Source: Sulfuritalea sp.
Lineage (GTDB): Bacteria > Pseudomonadota > Gammaproteobacteria > Burkholderiales > Rhodocyclaceae
Assembly: GCA_023700805.1 (NCBI GenBank)
Contig: JAMPYF010000007.1
Location: 62,001-126,000 of the forward strand
DNA: 64,000 bases
Direction: 5' to 3'
Part shown: positions 26,629 to 36,010 of the stretch, one piece after another
How positions within the stretch are numbered: position 1 is the first letter of the stretch
How the letters are laid out: each line of letters begins with the position of its first letter
Made by a program: the position numbers and the translations under genes
Notes under the pieces: model-generated
Told to the model about the DNA's origin: nothing
Database searches by the model: none
Seen by the model: the letters and a program-made list of their open reading frames with translations, nothing else

Positions 26629-27444
26629 ATGGAACAGCGCGAACTGCAGATTCTCTGGGTGGCGGTGGTGGCCTATGTGCTTTCCGGCGTGGTGGCGATT
26701 TTCGGCGTGGTGCTGAAAAAGTCGCCGCATCGCTTCGTGCTCGGCACGCTGGTGCTCGGCACGGCCTTGCTCAGCGTTTCGCTGGGCTTGCGCTGGGATC
26801 GCCTGGGGCACGGGCCTTTCATTACCATGTTCGAGGTTCTGGCGAGCAATGTCTGGAGCTTCGGGCTGATCTTCGCGCTGGCCTACTGGCGCTACCCGCC
26901 GATCCGGGGCACTGCGGCGGTGGTGATGCCGATAATTTTCGTCATGCTCGGCTGGATGACGCTTTCCAGCACGCACGAGGGGCATTTCCCGCAAACCTTC
27001 CGCACGCCCTGGCTGTACATCCATGTCGGCCTGTCCAAGGTTTTTCTCGGCACCGTGCTGGTGGCGGTGGGCATGGCCGGCATCATCCTGCTGCGCCGGG
27101 CCGGCATCGGGCTTTCGCGCTTCGAGAAGCTGCCCGCCGACGAACGCCTCGACGACCTGGCATACCGCTTCATGGCGCTGGGCATCATCTTCCAGACCCT
27201 GATGCTGATTTCCGGCGCGATCTGGGCGCAGGATGCCTGGGGTCGCTACTGGGCCTGGGATCCGCTCGAAACCTGGTCCTTCATCACCTGGATCATGCTG
27301 GCCTTCGCCCTGCACTGGCGCCTGACCATGAAGAGTTCCCCGGCCGTGGGCTCTTGGATGATCCTCGGCGTGTTCGTCTTCGCCTTCCTGACCTTCTTCG
27401 GCGTGCCCTTCATTTCGGAATCGCCGCACAAGGGCGCGGTATGA
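26629..27444 (+). CDS. ccsA: CcsA/ResC-like heme handling protein
   Basis: GRYWAWDPLETWSFITWI (WWD-like) motif; multiple TM helices. Confidence 0.85.
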   Translation: MEQRELQILWVAVVAYVLSGVVAIFGVVLKKSPHRFVLGTLVLGTALLSVSLGLRWDRLGHGPFITMFEVLASNVWSFGLIFALAYWRYPPIRGTAAVVMPIIFVMLGWMTLSSTHEGHFPQTFRTPWLYIHVGLSKVFLGTVLVAVGMAGIILLRRAGIGLSRFEKLPADERLDDLAYRFMALGIIFQTLMLISGAIWAQDAWGRYWAWDPLETWSFITWIMLAFALHWRLTMKSSPAVGSWMILGVFVFAFLTFFGVPFISESPHKGAV

Positions 27445-27457
27445 GGACCGATTGCCC

Positions 27458-28840
27458 ATGAGGCTGGAGCAGATGCTGGCGCCGGAGCGGGACGAGGCCG
27501 CGGCGCATCTGGCCCTCGGCTGGTTGTTGCTGGCCACGGCGGCGGTGGCGGCATCCAGCCTGTTCGCGATCCTGATCGTGATGGCGCGGGTTCCGGGGCT
27601 GGGTTCCCTGTTTCCGGGTACCGAGTTCTATCGCGTGGCGCTGACCCTGCATGTCGACCTTTCGCAATGGGTCTGGTTCATGGCCTTTGCCGGCACGCTG
27701 TGGAGCCTCGGCGCGCGCCGCGCGCCGGGTGCCTGGCAATGGACCGCGCTCGCGCTGGGCGCCCTGGGCGCCCTGTTGATGGCGCTTTCCCCGGTGCTCG
27801 GCGCGATTCGTCCGCTCATGAGCAACTACATTCCCGTGCTCGACAGCCCGTGGTTTCTTGCCGGGCTGGGGATTTACGGCATCGCCGTGCTGATGGTGGC
27901 CCTGGCGGTGGCCAGGGAGGGGGCGAACGTCGACCTGCGCCGTGTCGCCAGCGCCAACTCTTTGCCCGATGTCCTGCGCCTCGGCTTGTTTCTCGCCGCG
28001 GCCGTGGTGCTGACGGCGCTGGCGCTACTTGTCCATGCCTATGCGACGATGCCAGCCGCCTTGGGCGGGCACGCCTTTTTTGAAGCCCTGTTCTGGGGCG
28101 CGGGCCATGTCTGGCAGTTCTGCCTGACGACCCTGATGCTGCTGGCCTGGCTGGGGCTTTGCGCGCCCAGGCTGGCATTGCCTTCCGGCCGAACGCTCAA
28201 GTTCCTGCTGCTGCTGGGCGCGCTGCCCGCGCTCGCGGCGCCCCTGCTGCTGGCGCTGCTGCCGCCGCTGCCGCTGAGTGCGGCGACTACCGAGTATTTC
28301 TCGGCCTTTACACACCTGATGCAATGGACCAGCTGGGAAGTGCCCTTGTTTCTCGGCGGCCTGCTGCTGATCCTGCATTGGCGCCAGCGGATCGTGCCCG
28401 CCACGGGCCTGTCCTTGTCGATGCTGCTGCTGGTCTCCGGCATCGTGCTGGGCGCCATGATCGACGGCCAGACCACCCTCGTCACCGCGCACTACCACGG
28501 CACCATCGGCGCGGTGACGCTGGCCTTCATGGGCCTCACCTATGGCGTTCTGCCGGCGTTGGGCTATGCCATGCCGCCCCGATCGCGCATCGACCTGCAA
28601 CTGCGTCTTTATGGCTATGGCATTCTGCTGATGATGTCCGGGCTGGCCGGCGCCGGCCTGATGGGCGCGCCGCGCAAGATGGCCGGCAACGTCGGCGTCG
28701 AGTTCAGCGTCGAAGCCTTGTCGCGCATGGTTCTCGGCCTCGGTGGCAGCCTGGCGACGATCGGCATCCTGATGTTCCTGGTGCTGGTGCTGCGCCATCT
28801 TTGGCCCGCATTTTCTCCGCGGGCGGTGCGCCATGGCTGA
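27458..28840 (+). CDS. Heme-copper oxidase subunit I-like membrane protein
   Basis: ALTLHVDLSQWVWF, LFWGAGHVWQF, AFTHLMQW, VTAHYHGTIGA in HCO helix order. Confidence 0.7.
   Translation: MRLEQMLAPERDEAAAHLALGWLLLATAAVAASSLFAILIVMARVPGLGSLFPGTEFYRVALTLHVDLSQWVWFMAFAGTLWSLGARRAPGAWQWTALALGALGALLMALSPVLGAIRPLMSNYIPVLDSPWFLAGLGIYGIAVLMVALAVAREGANVDLRRVASANSLPDVLRLGLFLAAAVVLTALALLVHAYATMPAALGGHAFFEALFWGAGHVWQFCLTTLMLLAWLGLCAPRLALPSGRTLKFLLLLGALPALAAPLLLALLPPLPLSAATTEYFSAFTHLMQWTSWEVPLFLGGLLLILHWRQRIVPATGLSLSMLLLVSGIVLGAMIDGQTTLVTAHYHGTIGAVTLAFMGLTYGVLPALGYAMPPRSRIDLQLRLYGYGILLMMSGLAGAGLMGAPRKMAGNVGVEFSVEALSRMVLGLGGSLATIGILMFLVLVLRHLWPAFSPRAVRHG
27937..27962 (-). repeat. Dispersed short repeat copy 2 (inverted, within the HCO-like ORF)
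   Basis: Reverse complement AAGAGTTGGCGCTGGCGACACGGCGC; 26-bp identity to the copy at 59464. Confidence 0.6.
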
Positions 28841-29396
28841 GTCCGCCCTGTCGGCAAGGCGCAGCCGCGACGCCCGAATCATCGGCCTGGTGGCGACGGT
28901 GATCCTGGTGGTCGGCGGCGGATACTTTCTCGATCGATGGATCAACCAAAGCGACCGGCCCGATCTCCAGGCGCATGTCGACCAGAAGCGCAGCGAGGAG
29001 ATCGATACCCGCTTCAAGCAGGGTGTGGTGATGCTGCACGCCAAGCAGTACGAGCATGCGACCACCGCATTCCACCGCGTGCTGCAACTGGCGCCGACCA
29101 TGCCGGAAGCCCACGTCAACATGGGATTTGCCATGCTGGGACAGAAACGCTATAAGGAAGCCCTTGAATTCTTTGACGGCGCCACCGCCCTCAATCGCAA
29201 TCAGCTGAATGCCTACTATGGGATGGCGGAGGCTTACGAGGGACTTGGCGACTACCGCGGTGCGCTGGAATCGATGGAAGCCTGGCTGCACCGGGCAAAG
29301 GCCGACGACCCGTTTCGCCGCCGCGGCGAGGCGGCGGTATGGGAGTGGCGCGATCGCCTGGCGCGGGATGCGCGCAGCAAGTCCGCTCCCAAATAG
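28833..29396 (+). CDS. TPR protein, membrane-anchored
   Basis: One N-terminal TM; TPR units AFHRVLQLAPTMPEAHVNMGFAMLGQKRYKEALEFF. Confidence 0.75.
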   Translation: MAESALSARRSRDARIIGLVATVILVVGGGYFLDRWINQSDRPDLQAHVDQKRSEEIDTRFKQGVVMLHAKQYEHATTAFHRVLQLAPTMPEAHVNMGFAMLGQKRYKEALEFFDGATALNRNQLNAYYGMAEAYEGLGDYRGALESMEAWLHRAKADDPFRRRGEAAVWEWRDRLARDARSKSAPK

Positions 29397-29400
29397 CCGC

Positions 29401-29416
29401 TGGCACGCCGTTTGCG
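29401..29416 (+). promoter_or_regulatory. Sigma54 promoter candidate, full consensus
   Basis: TGGCACG-CCGT-TTGCG matches TGGCACGN4TTGC at every defined position except the final W; intergenic; 61 nt before ccmF. Confidence 0.8.
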
Positions 29417-29477
29417 TCTAAGTCGCCGGTCCAATACGGTTTACCCCCGCAACACAACCTGCATGTGGAGTAATTGA

Positions 29478-31454
29478 ATGTTCCCTGAACTTGGTCAGTT
29501 TTCGTTGATCCTCGCGCTGGCGGTGGCTCTCGTACAGGGGATCGTGCCCATCGTCGGCAGCCTGCGCGGCGACGCGCGTTTGATGGGCATGGCGCGGCCG
29601 GCGGCAGCGGCACAGTTTCTGGTGATGTTGACGGCCTTTTCCTGCCTGGTCACCGGCTTTGTCACCAACGATTTTTCGGTGCTCTACGTCGCCCAGAACT
29701 CGAACTCGATGCTGCCCATGTTCTACAAGGTCACGGCGGTCTGGGGCGGTCACGAAGGCTCGATGCTGCTCTGGGTATTCATCCTGTCGCTGTGGACGGT
29801 GGCGGTGGCGGCGTTCTCCCAGCGCCTGCCCCTGCAGACGGTGGCCAATGCGCTGGGGGTGATGGGTATGATCACGGTCGGCTTCGTGCTGTTCCTGCTG
29901 CTGACGTCCAATCCCTTTGAACGCCTGCTGCCTGCGGCCATGGACGGCCGCGACCTGAATCCGCTGCTGCAGGACCCCGGCATGGCGATCCATCCGCCGC
30001 TGCTGTATATCGGTTACGTAGGATTTGCGGTGGCCTTCGCTTTTGCCATTTCCGCGTTGATTTCGGGGCGCCTGGATGCCGCCTGGGCGCGCTGGTCGCG
30101 TCCGTGGACCACGGTGGCCTGGCTGTTCCTGACCCTGGGCATCGCCATCGGTTCCTGGTGGGCCTATTACGAACTGGGCTGGGGCGGCTGGTGGTTCTGG
30201 GACCCGGTCGAAAATGCATCCTTCATGCCCTGGCTGGTCGGCACGGCGTTGATCCACTCCCTGGCGGTGACCGAGAAACGCGGCGGCTTCAAGAACTGGA
30301 CCGTGCTGCTGGCGATCATGGCCTTCTCGCTCTCCTTGCTGGGCACTTTCCTGGTCCGCTCGGGCGTGCTGACCTCGGTGCATGCCTTCGCCACCGATCC
30401 GAAACGCGGCGTGTTCATCCTCGGCTTCCTGGTGGCGGTGATCGGCATTTCCCTGCTGCTGTATGCGTGGCGCGCGCCATCGGTCGGCCTCGGCGGCAAG
30501 TTCGAACTACTGTCGCGCGAGACCTTCCTGCTGGTCAATAACGTGCTGCTGGTCGTGGCGGCCGGCGCGGTCTTTCTCGGCACGCTTTACCCGCTGTTTC
30601 TCGATGCGCTCGGCCTGGGCAAGGTTTCGGTTGGACCGCCCTATTTCGAAGCGGTTTTTGCGCCCCTGATGGCGCCCCTGGTGCTGCTGATGGGACTCGG
30701 TCCCTTTGCGCGCTGGAAGCAGGCGCGCCTCATCGATTTCTGGCCGCGTCTGCGCTGGGCCGTGACTTTCGCTGTCGTCGCGGCGCTTGCACTGCCCCTG
30801 CTGCTGGGGCGCTGGTCGCCGTTGGTTATGTGCGGCCTGCTGCTCGCATTCTGGGCGGTGGCTTCGAGCCTCACCCATCTGGTCGAGCATCTGCGCGAGC
30901 GCGGCGGCGATTCCAGTCTTGCGCAGCGTCTGAAGTCGGTGCCACTGGCGAAATGGGGCATGCTGACGGCCCATATCGGAATCGGCGTGTTCATCCTCGG
31001 CGTCACCATGGTCAAGGGCTACGAGACGGCGAGCGAGGTGAAAATGCAGCCGGGAGAAAAAGCCTCGGCGGGTGGCTACGAGTTCCAGTTGATGGAAATC
31101 GGCGAACGGCGCGGGCCGAACTACATGGCCGTGCGCGCGACGATGAACGTCACGCGCGGCGGTGTTCCGGTGACCGTCATGCATCCGGAAAAGCGCATGT
31201 ATTTCGTGCAGAAAATGCCCATGACCGAGGCGGCGATCGATACCAACGTGTTTCGCGACCTGTATGTTTCCCTCGGCGAGCCGGTGGACAATGTTTCGTG
31301 GATCGTGCGCGTCCAGCACAAGCCCCTGGTCAGCTGGGTCTGGGTGGGCTGCCTGCTGATGGCGCTGGGCGGCCTGCTGGCGGCGTCGGACCGCCGCTAC
31401 CGGATTCGGCAGCGTGAAGAAGTTGCGGACACCGGCGCCGCGGTTACGGTCTAA
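29478..31454 (+). CDS. ccmF: CcmF/NrfE-type heme lyase subunit
   Basis: GGHEGSMLLWVFILS, WGGWWFWDPVENASFMPWL. Confidence 0.93.
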   Translation: MFPELGQFSLILALAVALVQGIVPIVGSLRGDARLMGMARPAAAAQFLVMLTAFSCLVTGFVTNDFSVLYVAQNSNSMLPMFYKVTAVWGGHEGSMLLWVFILSLWTVAVAAFSQRLPLQTVANALGVMGMITVGFVLFLLLTSNPFERLLPAAMDGRDLNPLLQDPGMAIHPPLLYIGYVGFAVAFAFAISALISGRLDAAWARWSRPWTTVAWLFLTLGIAIGSWWAYYELGWGGWWFWDPVENASFMPWLVGTALIHSLAVTEKRGGFKNWTVLLAIMAFSLSLLGTFLVRSGVLTSVHAFATDPKRGVFILGFLVAVIGISLLLYAWRAPSVGLGGKFELLSRETFLLVNNVLLVVAAGAVFLGTLYPLFLDALGLGKVSVGPPYFEAVFAPLMAPLVLLMGLGPFARWKQARLIDFWPRLRWAVTFAVVAALALPLLLGRWSPLVMCGLLLAFWAVASSLTHLVEHLRERGGDSSLAQRLKSVPLAKWGMLTAHIGIGVFILGVTMVKGYETASEVKMQPGEKASAGGYEFQLMEIGERRGPNYMAVRATMNVTRGGVPVTVMHPEKRMYFVQKMPMTEAAIDTNVFRDLYVSLGEPVDNVSWIVRVQHKPLVSWVWVGCLLMALGGLLAASDRRYRIRQREEVADTGAAVTV

Positions 31455-31463
31455 GGAGCTTTG

Positions 31464-31994
31464 ATGCGGCGTTTCCTGTTCCCCCTGGCAGTCTTTATCG
31501 TTCTTGCGGGCTTTCTTGCCGCCGGCCTGCGCCTGAATCCGCGCGAGGTGCCGTCACCGCTGATCGGCAAGCCGGTGCCGGCCTTCCGCCTGGCGCAGTT
31601 GCAGGCCGGCGACAAGAGCATCGGGCCGGAAGACTTGCGTGGCAAGGTCTGGCTGCTCAACGTCTGGGCTTCCTGGTGCGTTTCCTGTCGGCAGGAACAT
31701 CCCGTCCTGATCGAACTGGATCAGCAGAAGAAAATCACCATCGTCGGCCTCAACTACAAGGACGAGAGGGCTGCGGCGATCAGCTGGCTCAACCAGCATG
31801 GCGGCGATCCTTATATGGTCTCCGCGGTCGATGCCGACGGCCGCGTCGGTATCGATTTCGGCGTATATGGCGTGCCGGAAACTTTTCTGGTCGACAAGAA
31901 CGGTGTGATCCGCTACAAGCACATCGGTCCGGTCACGGCGGAGGCCTTGAAGACAAAGATTCTTCCCCTGGCGGAGGAGCTTGCGCGTGGTTAA
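31464..31994 (+). CDS. ccmG: CcmG/DsbE thioredoxin-like protein
   Basis: NVWASWCVSCRQEHP active site; GVPETFLVDKNG. Confidence 0.9.
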   Translation: MRRFLFPLAVFIVLAGFLAAGLRLNPREVPSPLIGKPVPAFRLAQLQAGDKSIGPEDLRGKVWLLNVWASWCVSCRQEHPVLIELDQQKKITIVGLNYKDERAAAISWLNQHGGDPYMVSAVDADGRVGIDFGVYGVPETFLVDKNGVIRYKHIGPVTAEALKTKILPLAEELARG

Positions 31995-32001
31995 GGAGAT
32001 C

Positions 32002-32511
32002 ATGAATTTGCCTGCCTGCTTGCAGAAGTTGGCGCTGGCGCTACGGCGTTTGTTGATCGTGTTGCTGCTGACTGCGGGACTTCAGCCCGTGCTGGCGGCC
32101 GATGGGATGGCGCAGCCGGTGGGCGATCCGGTGGTCGAGGCGCGGGTCAATAAACTGGCCGAAGAACTGCGCTGCCTCACCTGCATGGGACAAAGCATCG
32201 CGGATTCGCAGTCCTCGTTCTCCAGCGACATGAAGCGGGAAATCCGCGACATGGTCAAGGCCGGTAAAAATGACAAGGAGATCATCGAGTTCATGGTCCA
32301 GCGTTATGGCGATTTCGTGCTTTACCGCCCGCCGGTGAAGAGCACCACTTGGCTGCTCTGGGGCGGGCCTTTCCTGCTGCTGATCCTGAGCCTGGCGTTC
32401 CTGCTGGCGAAACTGCGCAAACGCCGCGGGCAGGCTGCGACGGAACTCACCGAGACCGAACACCAGGCAGCGGTGCAGCTGCTGGGCAAACGCGAAGGTG
32501 ACCGCCCATGA
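32002..32511 (+). CDS. ccmH: CcmH/NrfF
   Basis: LRCLTCMGQSIADS; C-terminal TM. Confidence 0.9.
   Translation: MNLPACLQKLALALRRLLIVLLLTAGLQPVLAADGMAQPVGDPVVEARVNKLAEELRCLTCMGQSIADSQSSFSSDMKREIRDMVKAGKNDKEIIEFMVQRYGDFVLYRPPVKSTTWLLWGGPFLLLILSLAFLLAKLRKRRGQAATELTETEHQAAVQLLGKREGDRP
32024..32048 (+). repeat. Dispersed short repeat copy 3 (within ccmH signal region)
   Basis: AGAAGTTGGCGCTGGCGCTACGGCG. Confidence 0.4.
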
Positions 32512-33749
32512 CCCCATTCGTTATCGTTGCCGTTCTATTGACAGCGGTAGTGCTGGCGCTGTTGCTGCTGCCCTTGCTGCTCAAGGAGCGCAAGCAGCAC
32601 GTGGGCAGCGCCAGCCAGTTGAGCATTGCCGTGCTGCGCGACCAGTTGAGCGATCTCGAAGACCAGCGCAAGGCCGGGTTACTGGATTCCGAGCTGTTTG
32701 TCGAGGAACAGGCGGAGCTTGAACGCCGCGCGCTCGAAGACGGGGCGGCCACGCGTGCGGCAGCTTCGTCTTCGCCGGCGCGCAAACGGACCCTGGCGGC
32801 GGCCATCGGCCTGGCCCTGCCGGCATTGGCCGTCGGATTGTATTTCCTGCTCGGTACCCCGGACGCGATGAAGCCGCAGCAGGCGGCGGATGCCGAAGGC
32901 AACCACGCCCTGTCGCCACAGCAGATCCAGGCCATGGCCGCCAAGCTGGCCGAAAGGCTGCAGAGCAATCCCGATGATGGCGAAGGCTGGCTGATGCTGG
33001 GTCGCTCCTATGCGGTACTCGGCCGCTACCCGGAATCCGCGGCGGCCTTCGGGCGGGCGACCACCTTGCTGCCGCCCAGCGCCAACATGCTTGCGGACTA
33101 CGCGGATATCATGGCCATGGCGCAGGGCCGCAAGCTCAGTGGAGAACCGGAAAAGATCATTGCCCGCGCCCTGAGCATCGATCCGCGCCATATCAAGTCG
33201 CTGGCGCTGGCCGGTTCGGTGGCGTTCGAACGCGGCGATTTTGGCAGTGCGATCCAGCAGTGGCGCACCATCCTGACCCTGGTTCCGCCCGATTCCAGCG
33301 TGGCGCAGAGCATCGGCAAGAGCATCGCGGATGCGGAGAACCGGATGGGAGTCGCCAGGGTGCCGACCGCCGACGCCGCGGTGACGCCACCGCTTGCATC
33401 GGCTGCTGCGTCGGTCTCGGGCACGGTCGTGCTGGCACCGGAACTGGTCGGCAAGATACCGGCTGACGGCACCTTGTTCGTATTCGCCCGTGCCGTCGAT
33501 GGTTCGAGGATTCCCTTGGCCATGGCGCGGATAAATCCTGCCACGATGCCCCATGCCTTCAAGCTCGATGACTCGATGTCGATGGCGCCGACTATGCGCC
33601 TTTCGTCAGCAAAGTCCGTGATCATCGGCGCGCGAGTCTCCCGTAGCGGGGAGGCGCTGGCGAAGTCCGGCGATTTCGAGGGCTTTTCCGCGCCAGTCAC
33701 GGTGGGCGCCAGCGGCGTCGTGGTGACTATCAGCGGCGTCGTGAAGTGA
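32508..33749 (+). CDS. ccmI: CcmI/CycH TPR protein
   Basis: Two N-terminal TMs; LRDQLSDLEDQRKAGLLDSELFVEEQAELERRAL; TPRs. Confidence 0.87.
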   Translation: MTPFVIVAVLLTAVVLALLLLPLLLKERKQHVGSASQLSIAVLRDQLSDLEDQRKAGLLDSELFVEEQAELERRALEDGAATRAAASSSPARKRTLAAAIGLALPALAVGLYFLLGTPDAMKPQQAADAEGNHALSPQQIQAMAAKLAERLQSNPDDGEGWLMLGRSYAVLGRYPESAAAFGRATTLLPPSANMLADYADIMAMAQGRKLSGEPEKIIARALSIDPRHIKSLALAGSVAFERGDFGSAIQQWRTILTLVPPDSSVAQSIGKSIADAENRMGVARVPTADAAVTPPLASAAASVSGTVVLAPELVGKIPADGTLFVFARAVDGSRIPLAMARINPATMPHAFKLDDSMSMAPTMRLSSAKSVIIGARVSRSGEALAKSGDFEGFSAPVTVGASGVVVTISGVVK

Positions 33750-33801
33750 CGCGGGGCAGTGTATCGCGGCGCAGTGTAATGCCGTGCCAGCCGGATAAGG
33801 A

Positions 33802-34371
33802 TCAGCGACGCGGCTTGGCGCGAGAGACAGGAGAAACGGCTTTGTCGGCGGTTTCCATCGCCTTGCGTGCTTCAGCATGACCTTTGCTTGCGGCGCTACG
33901 AAACCAGCGCATGGCTTCGTTGCGGTCTTCCACAACGCCCTTGCCGGCGAGAAACAGCAGCCCCAGGGTGTACGCGGCTTCGGCATGGCCGGCGCTGGCC
34001 GCCTGGAAGTACCAGACGGCGGCTTCCCGGTCGGGATCGGCAACGCTTTTCGCCGCACCGCTGCCAAACAGGTAAGCATGCGCGATCTGGTACATGGCTT
34101 CGGCATTGCCGCTGGCAGCCGATTTCTTCCACCAATAGATGGCCATGTTTTCGTCTTCGGCAACGCTCTGGCCGTGATAATAGAGGCTGCCAAGACGAAA
34201 CTGAGCCAGTGGATTGCCTTCGTTGGCAAGCTTGAGCAGAATCTCTGCCGCCTTGGGACTGTTGCCGGCGTCGAGCGCCTTGAGTGCGTCGTCGAGAGAC
34301 GATGCATTCGCTGGAAGGTTTGGCAGAAGTGCGAAGAGAACTGCCAGCGAAGCGACCCATTTGATGGGCAT
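33802..34371 (-). CDS. Sel1-repeat exported protein
   Basis: Signal peptide MPIKWVASLAVLFALLPNLPANA; Sel1 units A..YLGLLF..GKGV..D...A..W...AA..GHA.A. Confidence 0.82.
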   Translation of the reverse strand: MPIKWVASLAVLFALLPNLPANASSLDDALKALDAGNSPKAAEILLKLANEGNPLAQFRLGSLYYHGQSVAEDENMAIYWWKKSAASGNAEAMYQIAHAYLFGSGAAKSVADPDREAAVWYFQAASAGHAEAAYTLGLLFLAGKGVVEDRNEAMRWFRSAASKGHAEARKAMETADKAVSPVSRAKPRR

Positions 34372-34384
34372 CGGGATTTCCTTG

Positions 34385-34420
34385 TCGAGAATGCATTGCA
34401 GACAAATCAGACATTCTCGA
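34385..34420. promoter_or_regulatory. Inverted repeat in the divergent sel1/histidine-kinase intergenic region
   Basis: TCGAGAATG-N18-CATTCTCGA, 9-bp perfect arms. Confidence 0.35.
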
Positions 34421-34473
34421 TAATTGTACCTTCCATCCTGCAGGTTCTGGAACACGGACCCGTACTTTGATCA

Positions 34474-36000
34474 ATGTCGCAGCGCGGCCAATCCTCTGTC
34501 AATGATCCGCAAGGACCGTCTGATTCCGAAGCAGGCGGGGTATGGGGGACAAGCTTCGCCCAGAAGGGTTCCAGGGTCCTCGGCGGTCTGGTTATATACC
34601 TGATCCTGGCGACGGCGATAATCGGCTGGGAAAGAAAGCTGCTCTTCGACGCAGTGAATCAGCTGGATGCCGTCCATGCCCAGGAAGAGCAACAACTGGC
34701 GCTGAATTTCGCCGTCTCGCATGCGATTCTGACAATCAATGAAAACTACTTTTCGGAAGACCTGGCCGCCGCTGCGAGGTTGCTGAATCTGGAGATCGAC
34801 GGCGTGGTTTCGAAACTTGTCAGGATGGACGCGACCTCCGGAGGCTTGGGCGAACCGGTTGCCAGCCTGAATCGATTGAACGCTGAACTGCAACGCGACC
34901 CATCGCGTGCCACGATTGCCGACCTGCGGGAGCAATTCCACAAACTGGTGCTTCGGCTCGATAGCATGACGCTCGGGATACGTCAGCAAAAAGCGGAGGT
35001 GATGGGCGGCTATCGGGATGTCTTCGGGCGCTTGACCGCCGAACTGTTCGCTCTGATGATTATCGGCGTGGCGATGATGGGCGGTGTCAGCGGTATATTT
35101 TTTAGACGGCTTTCCCGCGATATAGGTTTGGTCAAACTGCGGGCTGGTGAAATAGTCAGAGGCTATCGCGGCGCGCCCCTCGCCGTGACGCGCAAGGACG
35201 AGCTCGGCGTCTTGATGTCGGCCGTCAATGACATGGAGGCGGAACTCAGGATTCGCGACAATCAACTGGAATTGAGCCGACAGCAGCACTTCCACACCGA
35301 GAAGATGGCCGCCGTCGGTTCGCTAGCAGCGGCAGTGGCGCATGAGATCAACAACCCCCTCGCAGCCATCGTCGGCCTTGCCGAAAACCTGGTCATGGAT
35401 CGGAAGCAGGGCGTCAACTCGGTCAGCAACGCCGATCACCAGATCGACCTGATACTCGAACAGGCACGACGGGTCATGACGATTACCCGCCAGATCGGGG
35501 AGTTTTCATTGCAGCGTCCTCTGGAACCGACATATATCGATTTGAATACCCTGGTCAAGAGTACGTGCACCTTTATCAGTTTCGACAAGCGTTTTCGCGG
35601 TATTGCGCTGAAGCATGAGTTCGCCGACAACCTGCCGGCCCTATTTGTGGTTTCCGATCATATTGTTCAGGTACTGATGAATGTGTTGATCAATGCCGCC
35701 GATGCCCTGGAGGGACGGGAGGCGTTCGCGCCATCCATCGTTGTTTCGACACGGCTCGAGAATAGCTCGGTTGCCCTCACCGTTTCCGATAATGGCCCGG
35801 GAATTGCTTCGGAAAACCTTGGCAGGGTCTTCGATACGCATTTCACCACCAAGCCGCCGGGGCGTGGTTCCGGATTGGGATTATCGTTGTGTCGCAGCCT
35901 TGTGCAGCAGGACGGAGGGGGTATCGAAGTGCAATCCGTCTACGGGCAGGGCGCCACGGTGCGGATCATTCTGCCGGTTCCGGCTGAAACAGTACATTAG
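34474..36000 (+). CDS. Membrane sensor histidine kinase
   Basis: HEINNPLAAIVGLAENL H-box; DNGPGIASENLGRVFDTHFTTKPPGRGSGLGL; two TM segments. Confidence 0.92.
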   Translation: MSQRGQSSVNDPQGPSDSEAGGVWGTSFAQKGSRVLGGLVIYLILATAIIGWERKLLFDAVNQLDAVHAQEEQQLALNFAVSHAILTINENYFSEDLAAAARLLNLEIDGVVSKLVRMDATSGGLGEPVASLNRLNAELQRDPSRATIADLREQFHKLVLRLDSMTLGIRQQKAEVMGGYRDVFGRLTAELFALMIIGVAMMGGVSGIFFRRLSRDIGLVKLRAGEIVRGYRGAPLAVTRKDELGVLMSAVNDMEAELRIRDNQLELSRQQHFHTEKMAAVGSLAAAVAHEINNPLAAIVGLAENLVMDRKQGVNSVSNADHQIDLILEQARRVMTITRQIGEFSLQRPLEPTYIDLNTLVKSTCTFISFDKRFRGIALKHEFADNLPALFVVSDHIVQVLMNVLINAADALEGREAFAPSIVVSTRLENSSVALTVSDNGPGIASENLGRVFDTHFTTKPPGRGSGLGLSLCRSLVQQDGGGIEVQSVYGQGATVRIILPVPAETVH

Positions 36001-36010
36001 GAGAAACTGG

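Noticed and set aside
25879-27537. 552-aa minus-strand ORF as one protein
   Set aside because: Only the C-terminal 212 aa (from MGKHSS) is a cytochrome; the upstream part is antisense to ccsA and low-complexity Gln/Arg/His.
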